A stretch of DNA of 64,000 bases from Bacillus sonorensis NBRC 101234 = KCTC 13918 (GCF_001592005.1 NZ_BCVZ01000002.1:186001-250000); one strand, 5' to 3'; shown: positions 1-10,390, numbered from the stretch's first letter. The notes: generated by a model not told the origin, from the sequence alone. Numbers and translations are program-made.

Positions 1-310
1 TGATTTCAAAATCTTTCGCCTACTTCCTCATTTTGTTTCTTCTTTTCTAAGATATTGTCTTAGCATAACGATAGACGAACAATAAACGAAAAAGGTTTCC
101 CTCTTTTAGCAAAACTTCACGTAAGAAAAATGAAATAATTTTCTCATGATGTAAATATGAGGTCATCTTTTTACAGGTTTTTTTCAATCTCGTCACAAAC
201 CCCCAAAAATCGATGTTTTTCTGAGAAAATTTAAATGAAAATCTTTTTTTCAACACGAAGAAAAAACATTTCGTATTTCAAAAAATTTTAAATAGAGATT
301 GGGTGAAAAC
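1..310. other. AT-rich intergenic region upstream of mreBH
   Basis: No convincing gene is visible; the only long frame here, on the minus strand, has no ribosome-binding site and a composition like non-coding AT-rich DNA. The sequence holds the promoter region of mreBH. An AACCCCC tract at about 198-204 resembles the -35 element of sigma-I promoters, and mreBH is sigma-I controlled in B. subtilis, but I cannot place a convincing CGAA -10 element at the right distance. Confidence 0.5.
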
Positions 311-1318
311 ATGTTTCAAACAACCGAGATCGGGATTGATCTAGGAACAGCGAACATACTGGTTTACAGCAAAAACAAAGGCATCATTTTAAACGAGCCT
401 TCAGTCGTGGCGGTTGATACGGAGACAAAAACCGTCCTGGCGGTCGGAACCGAGGCGAAAAACATGATCGGAAAGACCCCGGGCAAAATTGTCGCGGTCC
501 GGCCATTGAAAGACGGAGTCATTGCCGATTACGACATGACGACAGATCTTTTAAAGCAAATTATGAAAAAAGCGGGAAAAAACATCGGCTTTACGTTTAG
601 AAAACCGAGCGTCGTCGTCTGCACGCCGTCAGGTTCCACAGCTGTCGAAAGACGGGCCATCAGCGATGCCGTCAAAAATTGCGGAGCAAAACAAGTGCAT
701 CTGATTGAAGAGCCTGTCGCAGCAGCGATCGGCGCAGACCTTCCAGTCGATGAGCCTGTCGCCAATGTCGTCGTCGATATCGGCGGCGGTACGACTGAAG
801 TAGCGATCATTTCCTTCGGCGGCGTCGTATCCTGCCATTCCATCCGGATCGGCGGCGATCAGCTTGATGAAGACATCATGTCATTTGTCAGAAAGAAATA
901 CAACCTGCTGATCGGAGAACGTACCGCCGAGGAAGTCAAGATCGAAATCGGCTATGCACTGATCGAGCATGAAACAAAAACGATGGAAGTCAGGGGGCGC
1001 GATCTCGTAACCGGCCTGCCTAAAACGATTACACTTGAATCCAGCGAAATTCAGGCGGCGATGCGCGAATCTCTTCTCCACATTATTGAAGCCATCAGAG
1101 CGACGCTTGAGGACTGTCCTCCAGAGCTGAGCGGAGACATCGTCGACCGCGGCGTGATTCTAACCGGGGGAGGCGCCCTTTTGAACGGCATCAAAGAATG
1201 GCTTTCACAGGAAATCGTCGTTCCGGTCCATGTCGCCGCAAATCCGCTTGAATCCGTGGCCATCGGGACGGGCCGTTCTCTTGAAGTGATTGATAAACTT
1301 CAAAAAGCCGCTAAATAA
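311..1318 (+). CDS. mreBH: MreB-family actin homologue MreBH
   Basis: Bacterial actin of the MreB family, 335 residues, the usual length of B. subtilis MreBH. It polymerises under the membrane and guides lateral-wall synthesis; MreBH is known to direct the autolysin LytE. Actin-fold nucleotide motifs are visible: DLGTANI near residue 10, DIGGGTTEV near 155 and TGGGALL near 285. ATG at 311 is chosen over an in-frame TTG at 299 because GGGTGA sits just upstream and the protein then begins [12 protein letters not shown], as in the family. It is followed by ykpC in the same direction with no clear terminator between, so the two are probably co-transcribed. Confidence 0.95.
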   Translation: MFQTTEIGIDLGTANILVYSKNKGIILNEPSVVAVDTETKTVLAVGTEAKNMIGKTPGKIVAVRPLKDGVIADYDMTTDLLKQIMKKAGKNIGFTFRKPSVVVCTPSGSTAVERRAISDAVKNCGAKQVHLIEEPVAAAIGADLPVDEPVANVVVDIGGGTTEVAIISFGGVVSCHSIRIGGDQLDEDIMSFVRKKYNLLIGERTAEEVKIEIGYALIEHETKTMEVRGRDLVTGLPKTITLESSEIQAAMRESLLHIIEAIRATLEDCPPELSGDIVDRGVILTGGGALLNGIKEWLSQEIVVPVHVAANPLESVAIGTGRSLEVIDKLQKAAK

Positions 1319-1391
1319 TTTTATATTTGACGTCTTTTTTGCAGACTTCCGACATATCGTTTGAAATGGAGAAACGATAAGGAGGAAGAAC

Positions 1392-1523
1392 ATGCTTAGA
1401 GATTTGGGAAGACGCGTGGCCATTACCGCTATTTTAAGCGGCATCATTCTCGGGGGAATGAGCATATCGCTCGCAAATATGCCAAGCTCCCCTCCCGGCC
1501 AAACAGCAAAAATAAATCGTTAA
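1392..1523 (+). CDS. ykpC: small membrane protein YkpC
   Basis: A 43-residue protein, MLRDLGRR followed by one hydrophobic segment (about residues 9-28) and a short polar tail ending KINR. An AAGGAGGAAGAAC site precedes the ATG. Position directly after mreBH matches B. subtilis ykpC, a 44-residue protein of unknown function. A strong terminator follows at once. The positive start, single membrane segment and short tail suggest a small inner-membrane protein, perhaps an MreBH partner; that role is inference from co-transcription only. Confidence 0.8.
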   Translation: MLRDLGRRVAITAILSGIILGGMSISLANMPSSPPGQTAKINR

Positions 1524-1556
1524 AAAAGTTCGCAGCCGCAGCTGCGAACTTTTTAT
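1524..1556 (+). terminator. terminator after ykpC
   Basis: Perfect stem GTTCGCAGC / GCTGCGAAC with loop CGCA, flanked by A-run and T-run (AAAA...TTTTTATTTT). Ends the mreBH-ykpC transcript. Confidence 0.9.
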
Positions 1557-1609
1557 TTTCAAGCGAATATTTGATATGATGTTATGGACAATAAAGGAGG
1601 TTTTGCAGG

Positions 1610-2842
1610 ATGAATACATTTACCGATAAACTCAGCAAATATGCACAGCTTGTAGCAGAAGTCGGCGTCAATATTCAAAAGGGCCAGCAGGTCGTCATCA
1701 ACGCTTCGACAGAAATCCGCGATTTTGTCCGCCTGCTGGTGAAAAGCGCTTATCAAAGAGGCGCAAAACATGTGACAGTCCGCTGGCAGGATGATGAAGT
1801 CACACGGCTGAAATATGAGCTTGCTCCTTTTGAAGCATTTGAAGAATTTCCGGAATGGGAAGCAAAGGGCATGGAAACGCTCGCGAAGGAAGGCGCTGCC
1901 TTTATTTCCATCGTCTCGTCAGGCCCTGATCTTTTGAAAGGAATCGACTCCAAAAAGATTGCGGCACAGCAAAAAGCGGCCGGAAAAGCTTTACATACAT
2001 ACAGACAAATGATCCAGTCGGACAAAGTCAGCTGGACTGTTGTGGCCGCGCCATCGCCTCAATGGGCGAAAAAAGTATTTCCGGACAGCAGTGAGGAAGA
2101 AGCGGTGCAAAAGCTGTGGGATGAAATTTTTAAGACGACCCGAGTTGACCGGGAGAATCCTGTTCAAGCATGGAAAGATCATGACCAATCGCTTCGCGAT
2201 AAAGTGAGCGTGCTAAACGAAAAACACTATCAAGCCCTCCACTATCAAGCGAAGGGTACGGACCTGACGATCGAACTCCCTGAAAAACACGTCTGGGTCG
2301 GCGCCGGAAGCGTCAATGAAAAAGGCGACGAATTCATGGCCAACATGCCGACGGAAGAAGTGTTTACCGCACCGAAAAAGGACGGGGTGAACGGAACCGT
2401 TTCAAGCACGAAACCGCTGAGCTACGGCGGAAACATCATCGACGGCTTTACACTGACATTTGAAAACGGACGGATTGTCGATGTCAAAGCAGAGCAGGGC
2501 GAAGACATTTTAAAAGAGCTGATCGAAACAGACGAAGGCTCTCATTACTTGGGCGAAGTCGCATTGGTCGCCCATGATTCGCCGATATCCAAATCAAATA
2601 TTTTGTTTTATAACACGCTGTTTGATGAAAATGCCTCAAACCACCTCGCAATCGGAAGCGGATATGCGTTTAACATTGAAGGCGGCAAAACGATGTCGCG
2701 CGAGGAGCTGGCGAAGGAAGGTTTAAATGAAAGCATCACCCATGTCGATTTCATGATCGGCTCAGGTGAAATGGATATTGACGGAATAACGGCCGATGGA
2801 AAAAGAGAACCGATTTTCCGAAACGGCAATTGGGCGATTTAA
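1610..2842 (+). CDS. ampS: M29-family metallo-aminopeptidase AmpS
   Basis: Cytoplasmic aminopeptidase of family M29 (thermophilic aminopeptidase type), 410 residues, which is full length. It removes N-terminal residues from peptides using a two-metal centre. Conserved metal-site segments are visible in the C-terminal half: EGSHYLGEVAL near residue 313 and SNHLAIGSGYAF near 345, with DFMIGSGEMDIDG near 385. The ATG is preceded by AAAGGAGG at 8 bases. It has its own upstream terminator (ykpC) and a downstream one, so it is probably monocistronic. In B. subtilis ampS lies between ykpB and ykpC; here ykpB is missing and an NTF2-like gene converges on ampS instead. Confidence 0.93.
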   Translation: MNTFTDKLSKYAQLVAEVGVNIQKGQQVVINASTEIRDFVRLLVKSAYQRGAKHVTVRWQDDEVTRLKYELAPFEAFEEFPEWEAKGMETLAKEGAAFISIVSSGPDLLKGIDSKKIAAQQKAAGKALHTYRQMIQSDKVSWTVVAAPSPQWAKKVFPDSSEEEAVQKLWDEIFKTTRVDRENPVQAWKDHDQSLRDKVSVLNEKHYQALHYQAKGTDLTIELPEKHVWVGAGSVNEKGDEFMANMPTEEVFTAPKKDGVNGTVSSTKPLSYGGNIIDGFTLTFENGRIVDVKAEQGEDILKELIETDEGSHYLGEVALVAHDSPISKSNILFYNTLFDENASNHLAIGSGYAFNIEGGKTMSREELAKEGLNESITHVDFMIGSGEMDIDGITADGKREPIFRNGNWAI

Positions 2843-2853
2843 GATCCCCCGAA

Positions 2854-2886
2854 AAAAGGACCTCAGAAAGCTTCTGAGGTCCTTTT
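2854..2886. terminator. bidirectional terminator between ampS and the NTF2-like gene
   Basis: 15-bp stem AAAAGGACCTCAGAA / TTCTGAGGTCCTTTT with a 3-base loop; T-runs exist on both strands, so it can serve both convergent genes. Confidence 0.9.
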
Positions 2887-2994
2887 ATATGGGATTGAAG
2901 ACGAAGAAACTTCCGACCCGTTCACTCTTCAGCCGGTGACTGTAACGGCCAAAAAGCGTCCAATGATCCCGGCAAAGCACACCTCTCCGTTTCA

Positions 2995-3369
2995 TCACGA
3001 TTTCGGCAAGCTGCTTAAATGCTCGTGCTTTAGCTTCCAGTTTCCCGACTCGTCCTTTATAAATACGTTTGTCGCACGGCCTGCCCCGGAAACCGGTTCG
3101 CCTTGATAAAATCCTTTCCATTCGTACGTATACAGGCAAACGGCCTGTTCGTCTGTTTCAGTGATCCAACTGACATCCTTGGCGCTGTATACTTCGTTTT
3201 CGATTTGCTTCCAGGCGTTTTCAAAGTAACGCTGAATCTCCTCAAAGCCCGAGCACGTTTGATCCGAGAACCAATACACCGCGTCGCGGTCAAGGAGCTC
3301 TTTGACATTTGCGAACACATGCGTGTTTGTTGCTTTTATATATTGATCAAGAGCCTTTCGGCATGACAC
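2995..3369 (-). CDS. NTF2-like (SnoaL/DUF4440-type) small protein
   Basis: A 124-residue cytosolic protein with the look of the NTF2-like superfamily: an N-terminal helix pair (ALDQYIKATNTHVFANVKEL), the D-AVYWFSDQ strand, G-EEIQRYFENAW helix, and C-terminal strands ending WKLKHEHLSSLP. Such domains include SnoaL, ketosteroid isomerase and calcium/calmodulin kinase association folds, often scaffolds for small-molecule binding; the substrate is unknown. GTG at 3369 is chosen because the ATG nine bases upstream directly abuts the AAAGGAG site. It occupies the place of ykpB (a panE-like reductase) in B. subtilis but is unrelated to it in sequence. Family assignment is moderately sure, function unknown. 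Confidence 0.75.
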   Translation of the reverse strand: MSCRKALDQYIKATNTHVFANVKELLDRDAVYWFSDQTCSGFEEIQRYFENAWKQIENEVYSAKDVSWITETDEQAVCLYTYEWKGFYQGEPVSGAGRATNVFIKDESGNWKLKHEHLSSLPKS

Positions 3370-3392
3370 AGCGACCATCTCCTTTATGATAT

Positions 3393-3423
3393 AAGAAAAC
3401 CCGCTGTTTAAGCGGGCTTTCTT
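3393..3423 (-). terminator. terminator after ykpA
   Basis: Stem AAGAAAACCCGCT / AGCGGGCTTTCTT, loop GTTTA, beginning just past the ykpA stop codon on the minus strand. Confidence 0.85.
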
Positions 3424-3426
3424 GAA

Positions 3427-5046
<1,620 letters not shown>

Positions 5047-5223
5047 TTAATATCCTCCATCACTATACTTCATTAAAAAGAGTATAACACGAATATCCCT
5101 TAATAGAAATGCTTTGCTTTTTTGCAATAAAGTTTTAAAGCCATTGCAGCCGTTTTCACGCTTTTTTTATGCATCTGGATAGTGACAATATGTTACAATT
5201 AATGTGGATTGGGGGATGGAAAC

Positions 5224-5466
5224 ATGAATATTAAAGATGATCCTGATATTCAGCGATGGATTAACATGAGGCCGTGGTATGCGCTGTTTGTTTCGCTTGC
5301 AATGGTGATATCGACAATGTCCATCGGATTGTTCAAGGGATATGATATGTGGACTTCAGACTTTTTTATTTTTTCGTGTCTTTTGACCGGATTCGGCCTT
5401 CTTGTAGGCTGGCTTCAAAAGGTATATTATAAAAAGGTCATCTATGGGGAAAACTCGGAAAATTAG
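5224..5466 (+). CDS. small membrane protein, two transmembrane segments
   Basis: An 80-residue protein beginning MNIKDDPDIQRWINMRPWY, followed by two hydrophobic stretches (about residues 19-38 and 46-64) and a short basic tail. The ATG at 5224 is preferred to a TTG at 5209 because GGGGGATGG then lies at normal distance. It ends 12 bases before the next small membrane protein and is surely co-transcribed with it. No family recognised; position lies between ykpA and sipT, where B. subtilis has the short gene ykoA. Confidence 0.7.
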   Translation: MNIKDDPDIQRWINMRPWYALFVSLAMVISTMSIGLFKGYDMWTSDFFIFSCLLTGFGLLVGWLQKVYYKKVIYGENSEN

Positions 5467-5478
5467 ACGGAGGACAAC

Positions 5479-5748
5479 ATGAAGCTTATCACTCTGACAG
5501 AGTACTGCATGTTTATTTTTTTTGCCGGGGTTTATTTGGCCGTGACAGGTTTTACGGCGCGCGACCTTGGCCTTTATATCGGAATCGCCCTTATCTATAC
5601 GTTTGTACATATGGCGGCAAAACGAATGCTGGCAAAGCGGGGAAAAGAAGCAGCGGACGTCAGAATCCTCTACAGCGTGCTCTTGATAACCGCTTCAGTG
5701 TTTGTGACGGTACTGTTTATTGTCGTGCTGGCGTCACTTTCAGCATAA
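5479..5748 (+). CDS. small membrane protein, probable YkoA position homologue
   Basis: An 89-residue protein with three hydrophobic stretches (about residues 7-23, 28-46 and 66-87) and a basic cytosolic loop (AAKRMLAKRGKEAADV). GACGGAGGACAAC precedes the ATG. It follows the 80-residue membrane protein by 12 bases and converges on sipT across a shared terminator. In B. subtilis the gene ykoA sits between ykpA and sipT; this may be it, but I identify it by place only. Function unknown. Confidence 0.7.
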   Translation: MKLITLTEYCMFIFFAGVYLAVTGFTARDLGLYIGIALIYTFVHMAAKRMLAKRGKEAADVRILYSVLLITASVFVTVLFIVVLASLSA

Positions 5749-5753
5749 AAAGC

Positions 5754-5792
5754 AAAAAAGCCTGATATCCAGAGCGGACATCAGGCTTTTTT
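5754..5792. terminator. bidirectional terminator between the small membrane genes and sipT
   Basis: Stem AAAAAAGCCTGAT / ATCAGGCTTTTTT with a 13-base loop; T-runs on both strands. It runs into the sipT stop codon. Confidence 0.9.
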
Positions 5793-6352
5793 CAGTCTGT
5801 TTTTCGGATTTCATTAAACGGAAAGAACACAAATTGCGATGTCCCGGCCACCCGCTTCTTATCAATCAGCCCGAGGCCGTTCCGGCTGTCCATCGATCTC
5901 TGGCGGTTGTCCCCCATTACGAAGTATTTGTCTTCAGGAACTTTTACCGGGCCAAAATCGCCCGTCAGCTTCACGCCGACTGACTCGGCTTCTTTTTTAT
6001 TTCCCGCCAAATATGGCTCATCCACTTTCTTCCCGTTAATGAGAAGCGTGTCATCCTTCATTTGCACAGTATCTCCCGGCAGACCGATCAGGCGTTTTAC
6101 ATAGTGGACATTTTTTTCATCGCCGTCAATAATGATGATGTCCCCACGTTTAAATTCTCCAATGTATTTCACGGTTTTATAGACGAACAGACGCTCTCCG
6201 TCATGGAGAGTCGGATCCATGGACGTCCCTTCCACTAAATACGGTTCGAATAAAAACGTCCTGATCAATAAAGCCAGAGCCACTGCAATGATAATGGCTT
6301 TTACCCATTCAAAGAGAGAACTTTTCTTTTTGGTGGATTTTTCTTCACTCAA
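5792..6352 (-). CDS. sipT: type I signal peptidase SipT
   Basis: Membrane-bound type I signal peptidase that cleaves Sec and Tat signal peptides, 186 residues, close to the usual 193 for Bacillus SipT/SipS. One N-terminal membrane anchor (about 16-33) is followed by the conserved boxes: EGTSMDPTL with the catalytic Ser near 43, YVKRLIGLPGD with the general-base Lys near 86, and MGDNRQRSMDSR (boxes D/E) near 147. This makes it the prokaryotic Ser-Lys type, not the endoplasmic-reticulum type. The TTG start is chosen because AGGAGG lies 7 bases upstream. Position beside fruA matches B. subtilis sipT. Confidence 0.95.
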   Translation of the reverse strand: MSEEKSTKKKSSLFEWVKAIIIAVALALLIRTFLFEPYLVEGTSMDPTLHDGERLFVYKTVKYIGEFKRGDIIIIDGDEKNVHYVKRLIGLPGDTVQMKDDTLLINGKKVDEPYLAGNKKEAESVGVKLTGDFGPVKVPEDKYFVMGDNRQRSMDSRNGLGLIDKKRVAGTSQFVFFPFNEIRKTD

Positions 6353-6480
6353 AACGCTTCCTCCTAAAACAGTCTATCACGCTTTACAGATTGAAAAATA
6401 ACAGCTTTTCCTATACTTTATCATATGTCATGGGAAATTTCCTAATTAGCATGCCGTCTGCCGGGAAAAACAGTAAAAAA

Positions 6481-6514
6481 GAAAGTGCCGCACAGAGAAC
6501 GAGGCGGCACTTTC
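6481..6514 (-). terminator. terminator after the fructose operon
   Basis: Stem GAAAGTGCCGC / GCGGCACTTTC followed on the minus strand by TTTTTT. Ends the fruR-fruK-fruA transcript 10 bases past the fruA stop. Confidence 0.9.
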
Positions 6515-6523
6515 TAGCACTTA

Positions 6524-8416
6524 TTATTCAGCTGGAACCGGCTTTTTCAAAATGCCGAGCAAGACGGCTGTGACAACCGCTCCGATCACGACGCTCACCA
6601 AATAGAGAAGCGGATGGTTTGTTGTCAGAAAGACGAACAATCCTCCGTGTGGAGCAGGAAGCGTGACACGGAAAAATTGAGACAATCCGCCCCCGATTGC
6701 TGATCCGATTACACAAGCAGGGATAACCCGCGCCGGATCGGCTGCCGCAAACGGAATCGCGCCTTCAGTGATAAATGACGCACCCATGAAATAGCACGTA
6801 ATACCAGCTTCACGGTCACGTTTTGAAAATTTGTTTCTGAAGAATGTCGTCGCTAGCGCGATACCGAGCGGAGGCACCATACCGCCTGCCATGATGGCCG
6901 CGTGCGGACCAAAGTTTCCTGCGTCAATCATCGCAATCCCGAATGTAAAGGCCGCTTTGTTAATCGGACCTCCCATATCAATCGCCATCATACCGCCTAA
7001 AATAATACCCATGACGACAAGGTTTCCTGTGCCAAGGCTTTCAAGCCAATGTGTCAGGCCATCCATGATCATCTTGACAGGCGTGTTGACGATATAATGC
7101 ATGATAATTCCCGTAAAGAAGATACCGAACAATGGATAGATTAAAACAGGCTTTAATCCGTCAAGCACTTGCGGAAGACCTGCAAATGCTTTTTTCAATA
7201 GAACAACGATGTAACCGGCAAGGAATCCGGCGATTAATCCGCCCAAGAACCCTGCATCAGCCAAAGTTGCCATAAATCCGCCGACCATACCAGGCGCAAA
7301 ACCAGGACGGTCCGCAATGCTCATCGCGATAAATCCGGCCAATACAGCGACGATTAATTTTAATGCGTTGCCGCCGCCGATTGCATTTAAAACTGCCGCA
7401 AATTCATTATAAGAAGGGTCTCCCGGTTTTGCCGAGTTGATACCCCAGAAGAACGAAATGGCAACTAAAATTCCGCCGCCGACGACAAACGGAAGCATGT
7501 TGCTGACACCGCTCATCAAGTGCTTGTAAAAACCGCCGCCTTTTCCTTTTGCAGCTCCGGCTCCATCTTCGGAAGCGGCTTTACCTCCGCCTGTTCCCTG
7601 ATAGATTGGCGCATCTTGCTTTAACGCCTGCTCAATCAGTTCTTTTGGCCGTCTGATTCCTGCCGTAACAGGCACTTCAATGACGTGTTTTCCTTTAAAG
7701 CGCTCCATCTCAACCTGCTTATCGGCAGCGACGATGATGGCCACGGCGTCTTCAATTTCTTGAGCCGTCAGCGCCCCTTTGATTCCGCCGGAACCGTTTG
7801 TTTCTACTTTAATGTCAACGCCCATTTCTTTCGCTTTTTCTTTCAAAGCGTCAGCTGCCATGAAGGTATGCGCGATACCAGTCGGACAAGCTGTAACCGC
7901 AAGGATTTTTCCTTTTGATGAAGGAGCTTGAGGCTCATCAGCCTGTTCTTCCTCTTCATCGTCTGAATCATGCTTGTTGATAATGTCGATGATTTCATCT
8001 TCTGTTTCTGCTTCAAGGAGCTGCTTGCGGATTTCTTCACGCATAAGCAAAGTTGACAGTCTGGACAGGGCTTCAAGGTGGGTGTTATTCGCACCTTCGG
8101 TTGCCGCGATCATAAAGACCAGATGGCTCGGCTGTCCGTCCAATGATTCATAATCGACGCCTTCTTTCGAACGGCCGAATGCGATCGCCGGCTCTTTAAC
8201 GCTGGCTGTTTTCGCATGGGGAATGGCAATTCCTTCGCCGATCCCTGTGGAGCTTTGTTTTTCACGGTTAATGACCGCTTCCTTGTAGCCTTCTTTATCA
8301 TTTAATTTTCCGGCTTGATCCAAAACCGTTACCATTTCTTCAATAACGTTTTCTTTCTTGCCGCTCTCAAGGTTCAACTTGATCGTATGCTTCGTAAGTA
8401 GCTCTGTTATTTTCAT
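6524..8416 (-). CDS. fruA: fructose-specific PTS enzyme IIABC
   Basis: Permease of the fructose phosphotransferase system, 630 residues, importing fructose and releasing fructose-1-phosphate. Domains in order: IIA (about 1-150) with the phosphorylated His67 in GEGIAIPHAKT; an acidic linker (SDDEEEEQADEPQ); IIB (about 170-270) with the phosphocysteine C177 in TACPTGIAHTFMA; and the membrane IIC domain (about 305-625) with GGxMMAIDMGGPINKAA. Last gene of the fru operon, 18 bases downstream of fruK, whose product phosphorylates the imported fructose-1-phosphate. Phosphoryl groups come from EI and HPr, encoded at the other end of this window. Confidence 0.97.
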   Translation of the reverse strand: MKITELLTKHTIKLNLESGKKENVIEEMVTVLDQAGKLNDKEGYKEAVINREKQSSTGIGEGIAIPHAKTASVKEPAIAFGRSKEGVDYESLDGQPSHLVFMIAATEGANNTHLEALSRLSTLLMREEIRKQLLEAETEDEIIDIINKHDSDDEEEEQADEPQAPSSKGKILAVTACPTGIAHTFMAADALKEKAKEMGVDIKVETNGSGGIKGALTAQEIEDAVAIIVAADKQVEMERFKGKHVIEVPVTAGIRRPKELIEQALKQDAPIYQGTGGGKAASEDGAGAAKGKGGGFYKHLMSGVSNMLPFVVGGGILVAISFFWGINSAKPGDPSYNEFAAVLNAIGGGNALKLIVAVLAGFIAMSIADRPGFAPGMVGGFMATLADAGFLGGLIAGFLAGYIVVLLKKAFAGLPQVLDGLKPVLIYPLFGIFFTGIIMHYIVNTPVKMIMDGLTHWLESLGTGNLVVMGIILGGMMAIDMGGPINKAAFTFGIAMIDAGNFGPHAAIMAGGMVPPLGIALATTFFRNKFSKRDREAGITCYFMGASFITEGAIPFAAADPARVIPACVIGSAIGGGLSQFFRVTLPAPHGGLFVFLTTNHPLLYLVSVVIGAVVTAVLLGILKKPVPAE

Positions 8417-8434
8417 AACGTTCCCTTTCCTCCT

Positions 8435-9346
8435 TTAGATGGCTTTGACCTGAACTTCAGGGAGCAGTTTTTGGACCAGCTCTTCCGTTCCGAGCTCTTC
8501 AGAGAAAGCAGTAGCGCTTCCTGAAGCAACCCCTAGCCGAAACGCCTCTTTGATGTCCAGCTGCTTTTCGACTCCCGCAAGAAAACCGGCAACCACTGAA
8601 TCTCCCGCGCCTACGGAGTTTACGAGCTTTCCTTTAGGTACATTGGCATGGTAGACCTGATCTTTTGTGAATAAAAGAGCGCCTTCGCCGGCCATTGAAA
8701 CGATGGCGTTCTCCGCCCCCTGCTCAATCAGCTTTTTCCCGTAAGGAACCGCTTCTTCAGCAGACTGAATCGTTGTTCCAAACATTTCTCCGAGTTCATG
8801 ATGGTTCGGCTTCATTAAAAGCGGATTCATTTTCGGCGCCTTTAGCAGCGCTTCCCCTGAGATGTCGACGACAACCTTGACGTTTTGCTCCCTGCATCTT
8901 TCCGCAATCTTTTCATAAGTATCTTGAGGCAGTGAACTTGGAATGCTTCCTGCCAATACGACGATGTCCCCTTCTTTCATTGCGGAAAACTGCTCTAAAA
9001 ATGCAGCGAAGTCTTCATCTGTGATTGCAGGGCCCTGTCCGTTGATTTCCGTTTCATCACCGGTTTTCAGCTTTACATTGATCCGGGTATCCCCATTCAC
9101 CTCATGAAAGGCTGTCTCAAGCTTCTCTTCTTCCAAGAATGACTTGATATATCCCCCGGTAAAACCGCCGACAAAACCGAGAACCTTTGATGGCACATGG
9201 TGTCTGTTTAATACCCGTGAGACGTTGATCCCTTTTCCTCCTGGATATTTCGAGTCATAGACTGAACGGTTTAATCCGCCTAGAGTAAAGTCTTCAACGT
9301 GAACAATGTAGTCGACTGATGGGTTGAGAGTTACAGTGTATATCAT
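8435..9346 (-). CDS. fruK: 1-phosphofructokinase
   Basis: PfkB-family sugar kinase of 303 residues that converts fructose-1-phosphate to fructose-1,6-bisphosphate with ATP. Family marks are visible: TLNPSVDYIVHV at the N-terminus, the PfkB motif 1 region KYPGGKGINVSRVL near residue 34, and motif 2 VNSVGAGDSVVAGFLAG near 245, where the Asp of GAGD is the catalytic base. Its ATG overlaps the stop of fruR by four bases (ATGA), showing tight translational coupling. It serves the product of FruA. Confidence 0.97.
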   Translation of the reverse strand: MIYTVTLNPSVDYIVHVEDFTLGGLNRSVYDSKYPGGKGINVSRVLNRHHVPSKVLGFVGGFTGGYIKSFLEEEKLETAFHEVNGDTRINVKLKTGDETEINGQGPAITDEDFAAFLEQFSAMKEGDIVVLAGSIPSSLPQDTYEKIAERCREQNVKVVVDISGEALLKAPKMNPLLMKPNHHELGEMFGTTIQSAEEAVPYGKKLIEQGAENAIVSMAGEGALLFTKDQVYHANVPKGKLVNSVGAGDSVVAGFLAGVEKQLDIKEAFRLGVASGSATAFSEELGTEELVQKLLPEVQVKAI

Positions 9347-10098
9347 GTTTTCACTACCTTTACGACAGTTTTTTCTTGATAGTTATCAAATGAATGCGTT
9401 GCAGATCCTGCTGTAATGATAGTTGCTTCGTCTAAACTTGCAAAGGCAGAAAAAGACATTTCCCCAAACTTGGAAGCATCCGCCAAAACAAAGGCTTTTT
9501 TTGCCTGTTTGACAGCTTTCGTTTTCAAGAGGGCTTCTTCAGGATCAGGTGTTGTAAAACCCGCTTCTTTATGAATCCCATTGACACCGATAAAGCTTTT
9601 GTCAAACCGGTACCGGCCGATATCCGTCAAAGCGGAGCCGCCAACAATCGCGCCTGTTTTGTGCTTCACATGTCCGCCCAATAAATAAAAAGTAATGCCC
9701 TTTTTGATTAATGCCTCGATATGCATGACCCCGTTTGTGACCACGATTATATCCTTCTCTTGATCTATAAAGTCGATCATTTGCAAAGTGGTCGTCCCGG
9801 CATCTAGATAAATGCAATCGCCTTCTTCAAGCAGAGAGGCAGCTTCCTTGGCGATTTTTTTCTTTTCATGAAGGTTTTTGGATGATTTCTCAAGCATATC
9901 CGGCTCCTTCCGAATATCGGACAGCCTTGATGCCCCTCCATGAACACGCTTTAAATATCCGCGGGCTTCTAGCGTCGACAAATCTCTTCTGATCGTTGAC
10001 TCAGATGCTTTTGTCAAATTCATTAAGTATTGGATTTTCACGACATCATGCTTTTCAATTTCATCGATGATCAGCTGATGCCGTTCGGGAGTCAACAC
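9343..10098 (-). CDS. fruR: DeoR-family repressor of the fructose operon
   Basis: DeoR-type regulator, 251 residues. The N-terminal helix-turn-helix is visible in residues about 20-55 (ASESTIRRDLSTLEARGYLKRVHGGA), followed by a sugar-phosphate sensing domain with YLDAGTTTLQM and the GGHVKHKTGAIVG loop. It presumably represses fruR-fruK-fruA and is relieved by fructose-1-phosphate, as in related systems. First gene of the operon; two direct repeats upstream (10175-10220) are candidate operators. Confidence 0.95.
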   Translation of the reverse strand: MLTPERHQLIIDEIEKHDVVKIQYLMNLTKASESTIRRDLSTLEARGYLKRVHGGASRLSDIRKEPDMLEKSSKNLHEKKKIAKEAASLLEEGDCIYLDAGTTTLQMIDFIDQEKDIIVVTNGVMHIEALIKKGITFYLLGGHVKHKTGAIVGGSALTDIGRYRFDKSFIGVNGIHKEAGFTTPDPEEALLKTKAVKQAKKAFVLADASKFGEMSFSAFASLDEATIITAGSATHSFDNYQEKTVVKVVKT

Positions 10099-10146
10099 AT
10101 TACCACCCCTCTTTTGGAAACGCCTTCATTTAGCTTACAATTCTAT

Positions 10147-10160
10147 TGTAAACGCTTTTT
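10147..10160. promoter_or_regulatory. partial cre-like site upstream of fruR
   Basis: TGTAAACGCTTTTT matches the left part of the catabolite-response consensus TGWAANCGNTNWCA but lacks the final CA. CcpA control of this operon is plausible; the match is imperfect. Confidence 0.35.
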
Positions 10161-10174
10161 CGACATAACTCAAC

Positions 10175-10220
10175 AAAAATCTTTCAAATTCATTCAATAA
10201 CCATCAAAATCTTTCACATT
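10175..10220. promoter_or_regulatory. direct repeats, candidate FruR operators
   Basis: Two near-identical 16-base copies, AAAAATCTTTCAAATT at 10175-10190 and CAAAATCTTTCACATT at 10205-10220, start 30 bases apart (about three helical turns) in the fruR leader. DeoR-family repressors commonly use repeated operators. Confidence 0.5.
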
Positions 10221-10351
10221 TCAACATCTTAACGTGATATGTACCATTTGTAAACTGTATAAGCGATAAAAATCCGCAAAAATATGTGACATTATTATGA
10301 TCTATTCTGAATTCATTCATTCGCCGAAGAGAAAAATTAAGCAAAATAAAA

Positions 10352-10371
10352 CCTCATGCAGAAGCATGAGG
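10352..10371 (-). terminator. terminator after the distal YIP1 gene
   Basis: Perfect stem CCTCATGC / GCATGAGG, loop TTCT, then TTTTATTTT on the minus strand. Confidence 0.85.
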
Positions 10372-10390
10372 CCGACAAAAGTCCGTCTTG

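Noticed and set aside
199-214. Sigma-I promoter for mreBH
   Set aside because: An ACCCCC tract is present but a CGAA -10 at normal distance is not, so the promoter cannot be placed with confidence.
47-256. Open frame of 69 residues on the minus strand
   Set aside because: No SD, start inside the mreBH promoter region, composition of AT-rich non-coding DNA.
529-843. Minus-strand frame inside mreBH
   Set aside because: Shadow of a well-conserved gene on the other strand.
2885-3139. Overlapping minus-strand frame at the NTF2-like gene
   Set aside because: Out-of-frame shadow; lower protein character than the 124-residue frame and no SD.
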